This document shows, piece after piece, positions 43,211 through 54,171 of a stretch of 64,000 bases of DNA. The DNA comes from Argyresthia goedartella. Taxonomy: Eukaryota; Arthropoda; Insecta; Lepidoptera; Argyresthiidae. The notes under the pieces are model-generated. The model was not told the DNA's origin, searched no databases, and worked only from the letters and a program-made list of their open reading frames with translations. Made by a program: the position numbers and the translations under genes. Within the stretch, counting starts at the first letter, position 1; each line of letters begins with the position of its first letter. The stretch is taken from contig OX463818.1 in NCBI GenBank assembly GCA_949825045.1, positions 35,666,906-35,730,905 of the forward strand, in the 5' to 3' direction.

Positions 43211-44178
43211 CTATCCTGGTCGTCGCATGTCAATGAGGTCAGTCGCCGGGCATTCGCTACTTTTCGCTGCATCTCCTTCTACCCCTCATCGATTATGCTG
43301 ATATCTGATGGGTCAGTGCTAACAAAGTACTACTGAACAAACTCGAACGACTTCGAAATCTCGTGATTCGGTTTATCTTCGGGCTGCGCAAAAACGACCA
43401 TGTATCACAACATCGCAAGGAGTTGAAGCGGCTGCCGATCCGTCTTCGCCGGGATTAACACATCCTCAATTTCCTGGCAAACATTTTACGGAATCGACGC
43501 TATCCAACGTTCCTACGAGACAGTTTTCAATTTATTCCTTCCAGCAGGCCTCGGAGAACTCTTGCAGTTTCCATGCTCACAACTCCACAGCATAACACCA
43601 CGTCCTATGAGCACGGGTTTGGAACCCCGGGCCATTCGGTTGTGGAATAATGCACTCCCCTGCACCATCAGGGATAGTCCTACTCTGAATATATTTAAAA
43701 GACGTGTGAAGAAGCATTACCTCTCTCATTAGAATTATAGGTAGTATGCATGTAAGTATTTATTAGTATATAGTTTGCTGGATTATTATAGAAATTATAT
43801 AATTTATTTTGTCTACTCTCATATCGTAAAATTCGAATTACAAACTTCAAAACGAAATGCGAATTAAAATGTGTTTGTAAATTGCCATATCCGCTTCGAT
43901 GTGTCATTAGATAATGCAGGTCATTGCTCTATGGTTTCTGAGCATTTATGATACGTGCGTAGATAAACTACTATTATTTATTAACATTTATGTATGTCCT
44001 TGTTTATTTCGTTATATTGTAGTACAAATAGGTCAACCCCTGCTCAGCAAACAACCTTTCCCACCCTAACCTGGTTTGCTGGAAGAGATCTCTTATTACA
44101 GATAAGCTCGCCTTTGTACACTATTTTCATGTAACTCTTGTTTTTTATATGATTTGTGTACAATAAAGAAATTACGAG
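43211..44178 (+). mobile_element. LINE C copy 2, RT thumb to 3' end
   Basis: Pieces read LSWSSHVNEVSRRAFATFRC, LNKLERLRNLVIRFIFGLRK, NDHVSQHRKELKRLPIRLRR, FLRDSFQFIPSSRPRRTLAV and LTTPQHNTTSYEHGF, with stops and a one-base slip near GTGGAATAATGC. The 3' UTR has GGAAGAGATCTCTTATTACA and GATAAGCTCGCCTTTGTACA and ends GTACAATAAAGAAATTACGA. A MITE-2 terminal piece (TTTATGATACGTGCGTAGAT) interrupts it at about 43945-43975. Confidence 0.75.
43940..43975 (+). mobile_element. MITE-2 terminal fragment inside LINE C
   Basis: GCATTTATGATACGTGCGTA followed by GATAAACTA, matching the right end of MITE-2. Confidence 0.55.
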
Positions 44179-44184
44179 ATTTTC

Positions 44185-44780
44185 CAACAACGATGAAATG
44201 AAGGCAAAGACGGCAAATATTCTAATACCGGATTAAAAGCCCTTTACAATAAATTTAAGAAATGTATAGAAGTAGAGGTACGTAGTACTATTAAGTGTTA
44301 TGTGGTAGAGGGAGATAATTTTATTTTTATATACATTTCTATCAGCATTTTTACCTTAGGCTCAAAACTGATCAGCCGCCCCTCGTAGGTATAGTATAGA
44401 AACAGTGTTGCGTCACAAAACTTCTATCCAGGCTTTTGCTAGTTAACCCATCGCCGCCGGTGAGATCAAACGTGTGTTAACTAAGGATTAATTTACATAT
44501 AAGCTTAGTGCAGGTTTCCTTGTATTCGCTCAACATACAACAACAGAACAGACGCTCGCAACATAATTTTCCCAGATTTAGTCCTAATAGGATCGCAGAG
44601 AAACAAAGTTAAGAACGCCTGAAATAACTTTTGATCTCCAAACTACCAGGCGCAAAACCCCATTAACGTAAATAATAATCCTCCTAGAATATTCCAAGTT
44701 TGAAAAAGGGGCTGTCCATAAACTTCGTCCCTGGTTTTAAAACTCCATCATTGATGATGATAGAAGCGATGATAGATATA
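44185..44780. other. No recognisable feature
   Basis: No coding or repeat signal supported. Confidence 0.4.
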
Positions 44781-45025
44781 TAATAATACTTGGACACTAT
44801 TTTACACACATTGATCTAGCCCCAAACTAGGATTCCCTGTATCTTGGGTACTAGACAACGATACACATACTTATATAGATAAATATTATACTTAGATAGA
44901 TAAACAACCATGACTAGGGTACAAACATCCGTTCTCATCAAACAAATGTTTGCCCCCGCCGGGACTCGAACCCGGGACCCTTGGCTTCGAAGGCAGGGTC
45001 ACTGCCGACTCGGCCATTCGGGTCG
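44781..45025 (-). mobile_element. SINE-1 copy d, full length
   Basis: Minus-strand SINE-1 with ATT-type tail remnant at 44781, TTGATCTAGCCCCAAACTAG tail, full body and tRNA-like head (B box as GGGACTCGAACCC on the plus strand; A box CCGACTCGGCCATTC). About 245 bp. Confidence 0.85.
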
Positions 45026-45029
45026 TCAG

Positions 45030-47290
45030 ATAAAGGGTGGGTCTGTCTGTACAACAGAAAAATACATTATTGATATACAGAAATGTAAATAATGTACAAA
45101 GCCTCTAACAATCCATATCTCTAACAAGACATATCTTCCAGTAATTTTTTAATTTCAGAAGTCGCCGCGATGAGCTTGCCCTCTGGCACGCAAAATGGAG
45201 TATTTAATGGCTGTTAAACGTGGGCGTGTCTGTGACTTTTCCACCCCGAATGGGAAATGGCTTGACGCTTTGATTGTTTTTGTAATCTCTTCGAGCAAAC
45301 CAGCGGATAGTTGATAGCAAGATTTGGATCTTTTGGATCGGTTTCATTTCAATAGGTAACGTAATTAATTGACGTCTGTAAGGCTGGCCGGGCGGGCACT
45401 GGCAGAGCCGTCACTCGTAGGCAAGATGCCTTCGCGGCCAGCCACCCGGCTACCAGGCGCACCACCGCACTAGTCACTAGGTAGTAGGGTTACCGCCCGA
45501 AAGCATGCACAAAGTAATTCGAGCGGTGCTTTGAGAAAGTAGGATATTATGGACTAGAATAATAAATGTAACAAGAGATTAGTCATATTTAGAGGTGTGA
45601 AGTCATTTCCAGGGCATAATTTTATAGAAGTATATATTATCATCAATCAGAATTTTACAGAGATAGATAAATAAAACATTAAAAATCGTACGAAAGTATT
45701 CATCGCTATTCATATTTTGTTTAAAATTAGTTCAGTCGGGTACATTTTACCCGCTGTATATGAAACATATGCATGTATGAAACAAAACAAGCTAATTTCA
45801 CCTCCAAAAGCCAACTACTAATTACTCAACTAAAGTTGCGGTACGCTGGCAACCCTACCTGTCTGCGGCCTGCAATGGTGGGGTCGGGTAACACTAAATA
45901 GCTAAATAGCGACATCGGATGTCTAGCCGGCCGGGAGTACCCACTTGACTTAGTATGCGGAAGGAAACACTTGGGCTGCTTCAAAGGTTATCCGGCCTTT
46001 GTAGCTGGGGTCTTATTTCATCCTAACAGCCCCTTACGTACGGGAATGTATTGCTCTAAATCTTATGATAAAATAAGATAGCGGATAATCTACCCTGTAT
46101 AATCTACACAACATTCGAACATTATGAATAAGATCGCTTCGCATTGTGTGAGTGGAAAAACCCGAGTTTGATTTATGGGTTTATATGGTGTATGCAAAAT
46201 GGCGGCTTGGGGGCGGAAAGGGCACAATAACCTTGTAAGATAAACAAGCCTTTGTTCAAAACCAACCAAGCAGATACTTGTTGACCTCAATTATTAGGAT
46301 CGCTCGTAGCAGTTCTGATATGCACGCAATGCAGTGGAGGTGTCATCTTCAAATGCTCATCCAATCATTGGCACGAAGAGGCCGCTCGAGCTCGAGCAAA
46401 CATACTCCATGTCACTACATACCAGGATGCCAGAATATCCGAGGATATGAATTGAATAGGGTTTCCGACAGGTGCCTTCTGCGGTTTGCGGCTGACATTA
46501 AGTTCAGCCACAGATTATGATGTCAGAAATAGTTCTATAATTTTGGGCTCACGTTCGGTAGAATAGGGATTTGATTGTAGACTCGATCTTACCTGTGAAA
46601 TAATACAGATTTCATTAACAAAGCTGTTTGAGGTAAAGTAGAGCATATTCGACAGATCGGAAAACGGACGATAGTTACTGTTGTTCCGTAGGGAACTCAA
46701 TTGTTTCTGGATGGCTTCCAACTCAAATCGTCGACGTACATTTTACTTACCTACAGGGGAAACGGTTTTTATTGGGACGTAGGAACTCCCAATACAAGTT
46801 ATTGCGGGGCCAAAAAAACCTTTATTACTTTTGAAATACTAGATACCATGATATGAACATTCAGCAGCAATGTCAAAATAATCCGTGGACACAAGGCAGT
46901 GCTTAGAAATTCAAAGACTTTGCCCAAACCTGTCCAATTTGAAGAAAAACCACACCAGACAGAAAAAAATACAAGCAAAAAAGGATAAAAGCTGCTGGAA
47001 GTAATAAATGTCACCCGTTGCACCAGGGCTGCAGGGATCAACGATAGATGCTCGCGCGAGCGGGCGTGTTTACTGGAAGCCTTCCAAGCTACACGGAGCC
47101 ACTGCAGCCGCTTATCCCGAGATATCGGCGCGGTGTATGCGCTGTATCTTCGGAAAGGTAACACGGATAAAACAACTCACACATCTTCAACGTGTATGGA
47201 GACTTAGTGAGTTTGTGGAGATATTGTGTCACGCCTTTTCTAGTTTCGGAGGAAAAGGTAATGTAATTTTGAAAGGTTAAGTTCCGTTAT
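45030..47290. other. No recognisable gene (2.3 kb)
   Basis: ORFs up to 121 codons (e.g. minus 46799-47164, plus 47008-47280) overlap one another and show no motif I recognise. GC-rich at 45380-45480. Confidence 0.35.
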
Positions 47291-47299
47291 TTCACCCAC

Positions 47300-47805
47300 A
47301 TTACTTGTATCATTTTTCCTTTAGGATGGAATATTTATCTACATCCAAAGCAATATCGCATTATGAAAAAATGTATCAATTTTCGACAAATTATGACATT
47401 CAAATTTCGAACTCCGACGCCCGCCTGCGTGCCGCCCCTAGTTTGTCTGTGAAGTTGGTACTACTGAACAAGCTAAACAAGTACAGAGCAATTTATCAAT
47501 GCCACAATGCCGGTCGAACATGCGGTTCCTGAACAAATCGAAGAGAGCTTATGATATGTGTGTAGATAAACTAATGTATGTAACTGTACATAATATTAGG
47601 CATTAAAACACTCAAGTGATATTATTATGAAACTCGCTTTCGGCTCGTTTCATGGGTTTATGAAACGAGCCGAAAGCGAGTTTCATAATAATATCTCTCG
47701 AGTTTTAATACCCTCCATTATGTATCAGTCACATAAAATACTATTATACATTACTTATATAATTTTTCCTAGAAGATGGAATATTTATCTACATCCAAAG
47801 CAATG
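47300..47805. mobile_element. MITE-2 copy 4 plus fold-back repeat, between 60-bp direct repeats
   Basis: A block at about 47300-47358 (GGATGGAATATTTATCTACA, TCCAAAGCAAT) recurs at about 47747-47805 with several differences. Between them lie a MITE-2 right half (ending GATATGTGTGTAGATAAA at 47570) and the fold-back hairpin at 47601-47712. MITE-2 has lost its left terminal repeat, apparently where the direct repeat begins. Confidence 0.6.
47618..47695. repeat. Perfect inverted repeat, 36-bp arms, 6-nt loop
   Basis: Arms 47618-47653 and 47660-47695 (containing GAAACTCGCTTTCGGCTCG) flank GGGTTT. Pairing continues outward imperfectly through ATTAAAACACTCAAG and CTCGAGTTTTAAT, giving a stem near 55 bp. 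Confidence 0.95.
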
Positions 47806-48015
47806 TCGTTTCTTAATGACGTTTCTTATATACCGGTATAAATATAATGTTGCATAGTCTGTACACAGTGCAAGTACGACCCAATACCTGCCGCAATACA
47901 GTGAAAACCAATTAAGAGGAGTCGGATTAATCCGTCAAGTCTCAGTGTAGACTTGCTACGACATTTAACTCCAACCAAACAACAAGTCATGATTTCCTGG
48001 TGATATGTACAAACA

Positions 48016-48658
48016 AGTGACACAGGAGGTATGAATCAAATCAAATCAAATGTCTTTATGACTATATTTACATATACTTCGCAAACGACATTTTTTGCCT
48101 CTTCTCTACATTGGACCACTGTGGGAGAAGCCGGGCGTAGAAACTTCCACAGATTGATTTTTAGATCTCTCTTAAAAATTAAAGTAATAAATAATTGCAA
48201 AATAATTAACTGCAAGGTTGAGCTAGATTAACCCCCTAAAATCCCGTCATTTAAGTTATCTTGAACATTGTAATATCCCTTTTTCGACAAAGTCGCTTTA
48301 ACATGCTTTTTAAATTGCTCAAATGGCAATTTCAAAATCTCCAAAGGTATCTTATAATACTAGAGAATGCATTTTGTCCCTTGAATGAATTGCTAACCTT
48401 CGCGAGTCTAAACCGGCGCGCACATAGTCTGTGATTATTTCTTAGGTTAACATTACAGCCATCGCTAAGTTTGTAATATGTTGTAAGGTTCTTGCGTACA
48501 TACATTATATTTTCGAAAATAAATTAACTAGCTACAGTTAGTATGTCAATTTCTTTCAAAAGCTCTCTTAAGGAGTCTGTTCGTTTTAAATTATAAATTG
48601 CTCGAATTTCTTTAAAATAAAAATAGTTTGAATATCCGCTGCTTTCCCCCGCAACAAT
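48016..48658 (-). mobile_element. LINE A copy 2, 3' part (interrupted by SINE-1)
   Basis: From an ATTTG pentamer tail (48036-48052) through the conserved 3' UTR (CTCTTCTCTACATTGGACCA) into the C-terminal RT region, with frame-breaking changes. It continues beyond the SINE at 48923. Confidence 0.8.
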
Positions 48659-48922
48659 ATAATAATAATGATAATAATACTAACTAATAATAATAATACC
48701 TTGGACACTATTTACACTCATTGATCTAGCCCCAAACTAGGATTCCCTGTATCTTGGGTCCTAGACAACGATACACATACTTATATAGATAAATATTATA
48801 CTTAGATAGAAACAACCATGACTAGGGTACAAACATGAGAACGGGCTCATCAAAAAAATATTTGCCCCCACCGAGACTCGGACCCGGGACCCTTGGCTTC
48901 GTAGGCAGGGGCCATTCGGGTC
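48659..48922 (-). mobile_element. SINE-1 copy e inside LINE A
   Basis: AAT-rich tail, TTGATCTAGCCCCAAACTAG, body and head with the B box (GAGACTCGGACCC on the plus strand). The head has a deletion covering most of the A box (CGTAGGCAGGGGCCATTCGG). It splits LINE A between GCAACAA and ATACCATAGGAC. Confidence 0.8.
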
Positions 48923-49600
48923 GTTGATACCATAGGACATGACACAATGAAAGTAACTAAAATATACTAGCCACATCCGTGTCTTGCCTGATATTCCTAA
49001 CACCGTAAGCCGCAGAACTTAATTTACTAATATAGCTAATTTATCTATGTGGGGTCCCCACTGCAATTTGCTATCAATGGTTATTCCAAGAAACTTCGTA
49101 TCATTTACTAATTCTATCGTGCTGCTGTCTAACACTAAACTGGTCTCAACTTGCCTGACATTTGGAAGTGAGAATTTGATACACTTGGTTTTAGCAGCGT
49201 TTATATTAACTGTGAACCAATTCAAAGTTAAAGACAATACACCATTAACATCATCAAACTCTTCTCTTTGTCTTTCAATTTTGAATACCATTGAAGTATC
49301 ATCAGCAAACAACACTATGTCAGTTAATTTCTCCACCATGAAAGGCAGATAGTTAATATATACCGGGAACAAGAAAGGGCCTAATATGGAACCTTGCGGA
49401 ACGCCAATTTTTACACCTGATCCATCAGATTTCAGATTTAACGCCGTTGGCTTCTGCCTTTTGAATTATATTGCTTAGGTATGATCTTAGTAGCTTTTTT
49501 CTACTTCGGTAATGATTTAGTTTTATTAATAGCGTATTACGATCAACACTATCAAATGCCTTCCGACACATCATTAATAAATAATTAACTTCTTTCTGTT
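48923..49600 (-). mobile_element. LINE A copy 2, RT core part
   Basis: Encodes FLVFPVYINYLP-like motif B, VLFADDTSMVFKIERQREEF (motif C) and KFLGITIDSKLQWGPHIDKL on the minus strand; the longest frame is 49019-49372. A stop, small deletions and a frame shift mark it as a pseudogene. The region before motif A (about 49500-49600) is joined abnormally to endonuclease remnants. Confidence 0.8.
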
Positions 49601-50309
49601 ATTACATAGTTTAGTACGGGCTTCCTACATAATTTTCTAAAATATTTTGAAATTGCCATGGCCATTGTCATCCCTTGGTGGCCTGTAGACACAAACAATA
49701 TTATGGCTATCTTACTCAACACAGGATACCTCTATCAGCAGTATTATAACAACTGACAATTTTGTAATTATTTATGTTAAAAAACATCATATTTTTCTTC
49801 AACCAGTGCTCTGTAACCCAAATAACATCGATGTCAGAATTTTTGAAATGATTCTAATACAAGTTCTTTGGCAGGCAGCCCCTGGATGTTTTGATGGGTA
49901 ATAGTTAAGTGGGGCCCTTTGACATATTTAGTGGCTCTTGTATGCTAGGGATTTCTTCTATTGTCTTATGAACTACTTTAAAATTAGACATGTACAACGT
50001 ATCCTGAGTCAGAGTAAAATTATGAATAAAATTATTCATGTCGAAATATAAAATAGCATCGCTGTGATGACACGTTAAATTAAATAAATGAATATTCATT
50101 CTATGCACAGCTTTCTTCTGTAGTTCTGTCAAATTACAAGCGTGTGGAAAATTGCATAAAAGTATAAATTTGCACTTCATCCTACTATTTAAGTCTAGAA
50201 GTGTTTCAACACTTTTATTCCAATCATTCCGACTGATGTTTCGAAGATTTCCCACCATAATTACAATAGTGCTGTACTCATCATAGATACTGCGACTAAT
50301 TATCTTCAA
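49600..50309 (-). pseudogene. LINE A copy 2: ORF1 end and endonuclease remnant
   Basis: The minus frame 50309-49905 (134 aa) reads STIVIMVGNLRNISRNDWNK, KFILLCNFPHACN, MNIHLFNLTCHHSDAILYFD and ends in NMSKGPT. The order (hydrophobic strand with GN-R, later strand ending in a P-rich turn, N-x-L, D) recalls the SGNH/esterase-like domain found in ORF1 of CR1-group elements. Directly after it come HQNIQGLPAKELVLESF and GYRALVEEKYDVF, which resemble the start of a LINE endonuclease, then IAIILFVSTGHQG. Large internal deletions lie before the RT. The esterase call is tentative. Confidence 0.5.
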
Positions 50310-50319
50310 AAGATCTACA

Positions 50320-51015
50320 AAAGAACTATTTGTACAGCAAATATTCGTTACTTTTTCTCGTTCGAAAATGCATTTTACGAACCTCGCTACGAACCCGCCT
50401 TCGGTTCATGCCGTTAAATTCTCGGTTCATAAAAATAAGCCTTTGCGAACTTGTGGGAAATGTATAGTACATTCACACCTTTCATTCGGAAAAGTAAGTT
50501 TTGCTCCACGATGAGAGGGCAAAATTCTACTTTTCTGTTTAAGCTACTTTTTTAATTTACTCATTGGCATGTAGCATTTACGCAATGTGCCAATTAAAAA
50601 CAGATAAAATAATCGATTCTAATTTCATCGTAATCTATTAAAAACGAACATGTTTCAAGTTTTAACCTTACCAACGTTATATGAAAATTTATGAATTTTT
50701 CGTAATCTTTAAAAAAATTGTCACAATAAATTATATGTTTTTCTGAAACCAAAACTGATGATGACTGTTATTGTGATATAATGAATATTGACATCCGATC
50801 CATTGTAATATTCGATTCGATTATTTTTACACATTAGTAAAAGTAGTACAGGAATATTTTATGTCTTTCCCTAATACTTCACAATCCGCTGTTATAAAAA
50901 AAAAACATTGTTCGATTACTGTAAAAGTGGTGAAAGTATAATTCGAAGTATAGTTATTTCATTATTTTTAGAGCATTTTATTTCAATTTTCCTCATAGTC
51001 GGTGTCAAAAGTTGT
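50320..51015. other. No gene; AT-rich
   Basis: Near 50360-50440, CGAACCTCGCTACGAACCCG and CCTTCGGTTCATGCCG / CTCGGTTCATAAA look like a small decayed inverted repeat. Otherwise nothing. Confidence 0.4.
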
Positions 51016-51017
51016 AT

Positions 51018-51172
51018 GTGTCACTCAGGAGCAAAATTATTTTCGCCATGGGCGGTAACGCTTGAATCCTTCGTTACGCTCAAGATTCTGTCGTAGAATC
51101 CTTCGCTTTACTCTGGATTCAATTACTTACCGCCCTCGCCGTAAATACATGATTTTGCTCCCTTGTGACACA
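51018..51172. mobile_element. Small fold-back element (155 bp)
   Basis: Ends GTGTCACTCAGGAGCAAAAT and its near-complement GATTTTGCTCCCTTGTGACAC. Arms of about 52-57 bp (including GGGCGGTAACG / CTTACCGCCC and TTGAATCC / GGATTCAA) leave a short centre. No coding capacity. Confidence 0.65.
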
Positions 51173-51179
51173 AATAACT

Positions 51180-52030
51180 ATTGGCGAGTAGAGGACATCA
51201 TTCTAAGCAACTTTCACTATAAAACCGATTAGATCAGAGCGACTTCATTTGTCAGCACGGCCCAGAATGTATAAAGTTGCTCTGATCAAATCAGTTCCAT
51301 CGTGAATTTTGTACAAATTTATGTCCCCTACTCCCCAAAACATTTTGCCGCTCTATACTCCAAACACCTGTAAAGGTAGAGACTAAGGTAAAGAGCCCTT
51401 AATCTGATAGGATCTCTTGGCATCCCTACATTTCTCGCTGCCCCAACATTCATACATACGTATCTCGTATTCATACTATCGAGAAGTGTCAGTAAGTCGC
51501 GAAATTTGACATTTGGACGCGATAAACGACAGACACGCGGGGGCGTGCTAGGGGTTTAAATAAACATAAAATAATCTAATTTTCCAAAGAAAATGTCACA
51601 GGCAAATAATATGGATAAAATTTATAGTTAGGTACCTACATTTCATGTTAAGCGTTAATTAACGAAGAGTCCCATTTTATGAACGAATATCAGGTTTTTG
51701 AAAGTTTTTTTCAACGTTAATATTAACATTTTCGCTGCTAAACTCAACTCGGCCCGTTCTAGATTTACGGGAGGACATAATTTTTGCTAAAAACGGTTTC
51801 CTTACAATATTTTAACAATGTAAACCCCGCGGTTTAATTCGCGTCGTCTCGTCTGACCCAAGTGTTATGGACCTACAGTAAAACCAAGTAGGCATTTAAA
51901 AGGCGCCAAAACGAACCAACTAACGAACTTAGATTACACTTAAAGTACGACAGCTCATTTGCGACTTAGCTATAGAATCCATTTGAAAACTTTTTATTAG
52001 TTTAGATTTGAAGCCTGCGGAATCGTCTGA
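51180..52030. other. No gene recognised
   Basis: Contains ACCCCGCGGTTTAATTCGCG near 51825, a phrase that looks like the end of an interspersed repeat. Nothing else supported. Confidence 0.35.
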
Positions 52031-52031
52031 C

Positions 52032-52215
52032 GACCACTGTGGCGCAGCCTTAGTGGCTCTGCCCCCATGCGAGAGATACCGGGTTCGATCCCCGGCTGGG
52101 GATAAAGGAAAAAAAACCCCAGGTCTTGGATTTTTATATGTGTGTGAAGTCGTTGTTTCCGGTTCCCACGACACGGGCATCTTAGTCTGGGGCCAGAAGC
52201 AATGTAAGTGCCTGT
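52032..52215 (+). mobile_element. SINE-2 copy (tRNA-derived)
   Basis: Head GACCACTGTGGCGCAGCCTT with A-box region TGGCGCAGCCTTAGTGG and B box GGGTTCGATCCCCGG; body AACCCCAGGTCTTGGATTTT and TGTGAAGTCGTTGTTTCCGG; tail GTCTGGGGCCAGAAGCAATG. The ORFs read here are artefacts. Confidence 0.8.
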
Positions 52216-52219
52216 CTGT

Positions 52220-52880
52220 AAATGTTTATAGTCAAATACCGAATTATTAGGTTACCGCGAACAAGCTTTATTATAATTAATAAGTTATTTTTTTTTTGGT
52301 CGTCTTCGAAACAAATTTTCCCTATTCAGTAGCAACCTGGCAGACCCCAGGTGCCCTAGCCTCGCCTGGTAATGTTCCCGCGACCCCGCCCGGCCCCCCT
52401 GCCTGCATGCAGCATGGCGGCCATTACAACTTTAAAATGGCGTCGTTAAGGAGAGCCTGTAAACGCGTTATATTTCTAGCCCTGAACGAAGCTCGCTCCC
52501 AACTTTTCTAGTTATAATAGTTCTCAGGTGGGGAATTACTTTTGTGTAATTTTATCTATATTATTTAAAGCCTGATGCAGTGCAGTGAATGATGCGTGTG
52601 AGTGAAAGCCGCAGAACTCACACAAACGCATTTCGCGCTCTCACTGCAAGCGCTGAAGCTAGGTATCGCTTTACAATAGCCAGTATTTATCCATTTAAGA
52701 GAATCAAACAAACCATAAGGAAATCCAGTTTCCTGGGCCTATCTGCAAACAATTGGGCTTTGTTCTCCTTACGGGCTGCCAGTAAGCGCCGACTGTCACG
52801 CTGATCTAGACAGCGTAAGGTATTGACTCCGAATTCGAGGCAGGTCAGTGTTAACCAGTAGCCTTGTCATGATTATGAAT
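52220..52880. other. No recognisable feature
   Basis: GC-richer at 52340-52420 with short ORFs; nothing identified. Confidence 0.35.
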
Positions 52881-52883
52881 CTC

Positions 52884-53310
52884 CAGCCTCCCTCTGAGGG
52901 CGAAGCTCGGGATCTACAAGACCTACGCCCTGTGCTCGGAGACGAAGAAACGGAGACTCCGAGCCCAAGAGAACCTCTCTCTGCGTACCATCGTTGTCGC
53001 CCCCCGCTACGTGAGGAACGTGACAATCCAGAGGGACCTAAGATGGGAAACCGTGGACGGACCAGTTTGTCCAGAGGCTGGCGAAGGGCATGTTCACGCG
53101 GGCGGATGCGTCACAACACCCGCACATAGCCAGCGATCACCCACTGCGCACTAGCGCCACATGACGACCACCGCCCGCAGGGGCCACCCGATGACCTGTC
53201 CACAGGAGTGGACAGAGCGATTCCTCGGGAAGAGGTCCATTGACCTGACCCCGACTCCCCACGCCCCAGAAGGGGTGCGTGAGATGACTATGAACGATTA
53301 ATTATGACAC
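52884..53310 (+). pseudogene. LINE F 3' fragment (jockey-type RT C-terminus)
   Basis: In shifting frames reads LRAKLGIYKTY (about 52895), then LRTIVVAPRYVRNVTIQRDL and RWETVD (about 52975-53055), then FVQRLAKGMFTRADASQHPH (about 53065-53130). This is the C-terminal region typical of a GC-rich jockey lineage (YKTYVRP, APRYVRN-TIQRDL). GC content is visibly higher than in the surroundings. An internal deletion removes the stretch after YKTY. No tail is obvious. Confidence 0.65.
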
Positions 53311-53364
53311 CAGGGAATTTCAATCCAGTTCGAAAAATTTATCGATTTGACCACGATTATTTGA

Positions 53365-53600
53365 CATTTTCAACCGACTTGAAAAAAGATTAGGTTCTCA
53401 TTTCGTCTATATTTTTGTGTTTGTTACGCGATTACTCCGTCAATTATAAACCGATTTTGATGATTCTTGTTTTCATTAGTAGGACATACTTCAGAGGTGG
53501 ACTCATACAAATTTTATCAAATTTGATTCAGCGCTTTTTGAAAAAATCAACAAATACAAAAAAAATATACACAGACGACGTTTTGGTTTGTGGTTCCGTG
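53365..53600 (+). repeat. R3 interspersed repeat, copy 1
   Basis: CAACCGACTTGAAAAAAGAT, TTACGCGATTACTCCGTCAA, ACCGATTTTGATGATTCTTG and AGAGGTGGACTCATACAAAT. The same blocks occur on the minus strand at 63690-63890. Confidence 0.65.
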
Positions 53601-53689
53601 CAGCAACAGTTTTGATGAGGAATTTTCATGTTCACAGGCTTCATTCTCAACCCGACCGGGGAGGAAGAAATAGGGCTTCAATTTGAAGC

Positions 53690-54165
53690 CGGTTTTTTAA
53701 AGTTTTTACCTTGGTTAATTATATTGCTAATTTTCTTATTTATGCGATGTTGTTGATTGGTGAATTTTTCAAAAGCGCTTGAAATTTTTAAATGTCAGAA
53801 TTGGATGCTATGATAAGGGTGCCAATTCTGACACTGTTTAGATGCAGTCGGAGGTACTGGCGGCAGTACTGTACCAACTCCAAAGCTATTTACACAAGGT
53901 CAGTATCGGGTCAGCCAGCACTGACGTGCCTCGAATTTGGAGTCTGTTACTTACCTGTCTATAATCAGTATTTATGTTTCGATATTCTGAGACGCCGCAA
54001 AAGAGCAATGACTCATTTTTGTATGGAAACGAAACAGTCGGCGCATACAGAGCAGAACGGAGCCTAAGATAAATGAACACATTCTATATTAAAAAAAAAA
54101 AGTTTTTAAGTCCTACTAGCTGGTGCCTACAACTTCGTCTGCGTTAGAAATTGTGATATACCGGG
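53690..54165. other. No gene; repeat terminus at 54113-54145
   Basis: ACTAGCTGGTGCCTACAACT, TCGTCTGCGTTAG matches 37303-37345. The rest is unassigned. Confidence 0.4.
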
Positions 54166-54171
54166 ACACAA

